Source: Tranzscheliella williamsii
Lineage: Eukaryota > Basidiomycota > Ustilaginomycetes > Ustilaginales > Ustilaginaceae
Length of the DNA: 64,000 nt
Direction of reading: 5' to 3'
Assembly: GCA_023212725.1 (NCBI GenBank)
Contig: JALBYF010000024.1
Span: 124,001 to 188,000, forward strand
In this document: piece by piece, positions 61,135 to 64,000 of the stretch
How the letters are laid out: every line of letters starts with the position of its first letter
Numbering within the stretch: the first letter of the stretch is position 1
The notes under the pieces: generated by a model
Told to the model about the DNA's origin: nothing
Database searches by the model: none
Seen by the model: the letters and a program-made list of their open reading frames with translations, nothing else
Position numbers and translations under genes: made by a program

Positions 61135-62516
61135 CGCGAGAGGATGGCTTCCAAGAGGAGCTATTGTTGTAGGGAGAAATGGAGCACAGTCGAGAGCGTG
61201 GGCAGATCCAAACTCAGACGAACCCCGCTAGACAGAAAGTTTTTAAGGAAAGAGACCAACCGGACAGAGGGAGGGAAAAGCGGACAGGAGGAAGTCGGGA
61301 AGAGGGAGGGGGAGGGGTGGCTGCAAGCCAACCTGCGGTGAAAATCGTACAACATCGGTCGAATCCATGGATCTCCGGGCCCTGCCAAGCCTAAGTACAT
61401 AAGCTGCGCGAACGTCAGATTCCGGCGGAGGAGTCCCACGGTTGCGTCCTCAGCCAAGGAGGCAGAGCGGGGTCTCGGAGATGCAGCGCGCGGCTGCGGT
61501 ATGCCGGCTGATGATGAGGGACGCCAAAAAAGGGCAAACGAGGGGACAAGAGAAAACAGCAAACGAGGGACACGAAGAAACAGCAAGGCGGGGGCGGCGT
61601 TCCAGAACGGAAAACTTTGGCCAGCGCGCATAGCCCGGCTACGCTGTTGGGGTGTAGTGCGGATGTACGGGTCGTCGGTCAACAGATCGGTAGCCACCAC
61701 GCACGCGGTAATCGACAGTGCAGCAGGATGGTATACAACCAACGGTAACCTCGTCGTCAACTCCAACATGGGCACAAACCAGGTCACTCCCATTTCTAAA
61801 TCTGCTGCGCTGTGCTCACTGCGCTCGCTGTCTGTCGCGGTCACGAGGACAGATGCAGGTTCATTTCGTCTTGATGTTGTGAATGCAGCGGATGTCAGCA
61901 AGGGACGGAGGCGCGCGTCAGGCGGTGATCCATGACGGCATCAGACACCGCCGACCGATGCATGCGCTGGATATCTCCATCCGCTTGACGTATCAGCTCG
62001 AGCAAGAGCCTAAGGCGCGCAGCCGACCCATGCCGATCCCGCCGATCCCAGCATCGCCCACAGTAAGAACCGACAGACGTGGGCTGGCTCTATCGGCCTA
62101 GGCAAGGAGTACGCAAGATTATGTCGAGACGCACGCCGGTAGGGTTGGGCTCGTCGCTGTTCGCCGCGGTCAGGATGCACACCAAAGGCGGTTCCTTGCA
62201 GCGTCCACCACCGAAACCAAGAAGGACCCCAACTCTCCTTATTCACATTTTCAAGCGGTAGCGGTGTTAGAGTTTGGATTGCATCCCCGGTCTAACAAGG
62301 AGCGGTTTCGATCACCGGCCCTGGCATCACGGATCTGTCGCACGAGTGACAGAGACGTCCCCGATCCTGTCCGCTTCGGAAGCGAAAGGCGATTCCATCT
62401 GGAATGGTCGATTGCTCAGCACGCAACTCGAGAAGGTCCCGTCCTTGTCCTCGCCTCGTCGTCGTCGTCGTCCATCGCATCCTCGCTCCTATCGCACCAA
62501 ACGAACATTTGCCGAC
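61135..62516. other. Divergent promoter glyoxal oxidase/COX7
   Basis: 1.4 kb between genes transcribed apart. Purine-rich GGGAAAGCGG/GAGGGAGGGGGAGG tracts near 61265-61320 would be pyrimidine-rich leader for the glyoxal oxidase transcript. A 246-codon minus-strand frame ending at 61161 starts with TTG and is rejected. Confidence 0.45.
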
Positions 62517-62964
62517 ATGGACTCGCTCGTCTACCGAAAGTAAGTATCTGAAGGGGCGCCGACGTTACTCCCGGCGGTGTCTGGGCGGAGTACTCTTCAT
62601 CGTCGAGGCGTGCGCGACTGCGCTGCTGAGGGTCGCTGAAGCCCAACCGTACGGAGCGCTGACCGTGTTGCCACCCGGCTGTGCTTGGTTGTGTTTCGCT
62701 GCGCAGGAACACGGTTCCCCAGCGCCAGCGAGCGCTGCAGGCGGACCCGCGGCCCGTTTTCCAGCGCCTCCCGCGCTCGCGCCTCTACTTTGGCCTCTAC
62801 ATGACCCTCTTCGGCATTGGCATGTACGGTACTACCGTCGGCTTCTACAACATGGCTGTGGTACGTATCTCCGCTCCCGCCTGCTTTCCGCCGCGTGAAC
62901 CCGACCTAACCCCCCGTCGCCGCTTCCTCCCTTTTCTCCACAGGGCAAGAAGCGCCAGTCTTGA
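62517..62964 (+). CDS. COX7: Small cytochrome c oxidase subunit (VIIa/Cox7-type)
   Basis: Three exons, 62517-62539, 62707-62860 and 62944-62964, giving 65 aa. Introns have GTAAGT/CAG and GTACGT/CAG ends, and the frame closes with GKKRQS and a stop. The protein reads MDSLVYRKNTVPQRQRALQA, then a PVFQRLPRSRLYFGLYM stretch leading into one TM segment (TLFGIGMYGTTVGFYNMAV) and a basic end. Size, single TM with N-side basic/proline motif and short C-tail fit Cox7 (subunit VIIa). The match is by shape and the LPRS.LY pattern, so subunit identity is less certain than for COX13. No ORF longer than a few dozen codons would show it, hence it is easy to miss. Confidence 0.7.
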
Positions 62965-63259
62965 TCCGCGGCGCGCTCTCCTCGCGTACTCCCCAACACT
63001 CATCTCGCCCATTCGCATCACAGTCATCATCACAGCCTGCCCTTCACTCCCGACTGTGCGCTGCGGCCGTGAGCGCTGCTGGCAAGCCCCTGTGCACATT
63101 CATCTTCGTCTGCCGCCCCCGCCAGTCCGTAGTTGGAGCAAGAAAAGATAGCAAGCGGGTCTCTGGCATGCGTTTTGAGGAAGCGGTCTCTGGCATGCGT
63201 TATGAGGGAGCGCGTCTCTGGCATGGGTTACGGGGGAGCAGTGGTAATAGGCGGGATGG
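62965..63259. other. Convergent spacer COX7/Maf with tandem repeat
   Basis: 295 bases between convergent 3' ends. It contains three tandem copies of a 27-28 base unit (63159-63240). Confidence 0.6.
63159..63240 (+). repeat. 27-28 bp tandem repeat, three copies
   Basis: Units start GTCTCTGGCATG at 63159, 63186 and 63214. They differ at a few positions each. The array lies 20 bases from the Maf stop codon, within its likely 3'UTR. Confidence 0.9.
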
Positions 63260-64000
63260 CTACAAGTTCTCGCCCTCGATGTCCAGCTCCTCGTTTTCGA
63301 TCATGTCGTGCAGGAAGGACGCGAAGCTAAAGAGGGGGAAGCCGACAACATTGTTATAGTCGCCTTCGATCGACTTGACGAGCAGCGCGCCACGGCCCTG
63401 TAGTTGGCGCGGGCGAGGCGTACGGATGGGATCAGCGTGAGCGAGAGCGCGAGCAGAACGGGCGGCGTGCGGCGCGTGCGGCTTACCTGAATCGCGAAGC
63501 CGCCGGCGCGGTCAAGCCCCTCTTTGGAGTCGACATACGCCTGGAGGAGATAGTAGGGGTTGTCGGCGAAGCGGACCTCTGTCTTCTCGCAGATCGACCT
63601 GCGCGCGGGGTTGGGCGTCAGCGAGCGTGCGGGGCGGCGGTGAGGCGGGTGAGCGCTTACCTCATCTGAAAACCAGGCGCCTCGAGGACGGGCCAGATGA
63701 CGGTGACGCCGGTGATCACCTCGCACTGCGGGCCCGCGGCGGAGATGACGAGCACGGGGGAACGGGTCAGTTGGGCACAGGACGGGGCGTGCGAGGAGAC
63801 GTACCGTGTTGCCGTTGAGGTCGGCGAGCATGCGCAGGTTGTCGCGCGCGTCGAGGGGCTTCTCGAGGATCGCGCCCTTGTGGACGACGACTGTGTCGGC
63901 GCCGATGACAAAGTCCGGCGGGTTCTCCTCGTCCTGCATCTGGCGCCGGGCAGGTCGAGCGTCAGTACCTCTGCGGCGGCGCGGCGCGGACGAGTGCAAC
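63260..64000 (-). CDS. Maf/ASMTL-type nucleoside triphosphate pyrophosphatase, partial
   Basis: The gene runs off the right edge. Visible exons (minus): 63805 to at least 63930 and perhaps the edge, 63661-63725, 63487-63598 and 63260-63397. Splice ends are GTACGT/CAG, GTAAGC/CAG and GTAAGC/CAG. The joined protein reads DFVIGADTVVVHKGAILEKP (the Maf GADTVV active-site motif), MLADLNGNT joined to CEVITGVTVIWPVLEAPG, FQMR joined to SICEKTEVRFADNPYYLL, and AGGFAIQ joined to GRGALLVKSIEGDYNNVVGF. These are the family blocks in order. Maf proteins hydrolyse non-canonical or modified nucleotides. The first exons, including the SxSPRR-type start, lie outside. The region upstream of 63930 may contain another splice site. 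Confidence 0.9.

Noticed and set aside
61161..61901. 246-codon minus-strand frame just upstream of glyoxal oxidase
   Set aside because: It starts with TTG, has low-complexity composition and lies in the probable leader/promoter.

Overview
The window looks like a gene-dense chromosomal segment of a smut fungus (Basidiomycota, Ustilaginomycotina; probably the Ustilago/Sporisorium/Pseudozyma group). The reasons are GC-rich coding sequence, mostly intron-less long genes, a few short GT..AG introns near 5' ends, low-complexity insertions inside conserved proteins, and a typical smut gene set (glyoxal oxidase, GPI-type chitin deacetylase, velvet factor, CRY-DASH, diaphanous-type formin). Species assignment is inference; no search was possible.

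Layout. 1-5 kb: an unidentified coding frame running off the left edge (-), the YEATS protein Yaf9 (+, one intron) and a membrane-anchored tyrosinase-like protein (+). 5-16 kb: CRY-DASH (-), RNA polymerase I subunit RPA135 (-) and an unusually long porphobilinogen deaminase HEM3 (-). 16.5-25 kb: UTP18 (+), an ArsB/NhaD-type ion transporter (-), mitochondrial rRNA methyltransferase MRM2 (+) and an orphan four-TM protein (+). 25.0-28.1 kb: a gene-free island of decayed transposable elements with several repeat families. 28-39.8 kb: glutathione reductase (+), a giant formin (-, one intron), mitoribosomal protein RSM25/mS23 (+) and a single 5S rRNA gene (-). 41.5-53 kb: chitin deacetylase (+), RNase P/MRP subunit POP4 (-), a VelB-type velvet factor (+), COX13 (+, four exons) and VAC8 (-, two exons). 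53-64 kb: a 1424-residue disordered orphan (-), GPI-type glyoxal oxidase (-), a short COX7-type subunit (+, three exons) and a Maf-type pyrophosphatase running off the right edge (-, several introns).

Themes. Ribosome production is represented by RPA135, UTP18, POP4 and 5S. Mitochondrial function is represented by MRM2, RSM25, COX13, COX7 and probably a dual-targeted glutathione reductase. A CACGTG(A) motif lies upstream of RPA135, UTP18, MRM2, RSM25 and COX13. In the two nucleolar genes it is paired with an AAATTTTT element in the same order, suggesting a shared regulatory code. Surface and secreted enzymes (tyrosinase-like, chitin deacetylase, glyoxal oxidase) are scattered, not clustered. 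I see no clear undescribed multi-gene system. The best leads are the interrupted HEM3, the divergent anchored tyrosinase, two orphan proteins and the transposon island.
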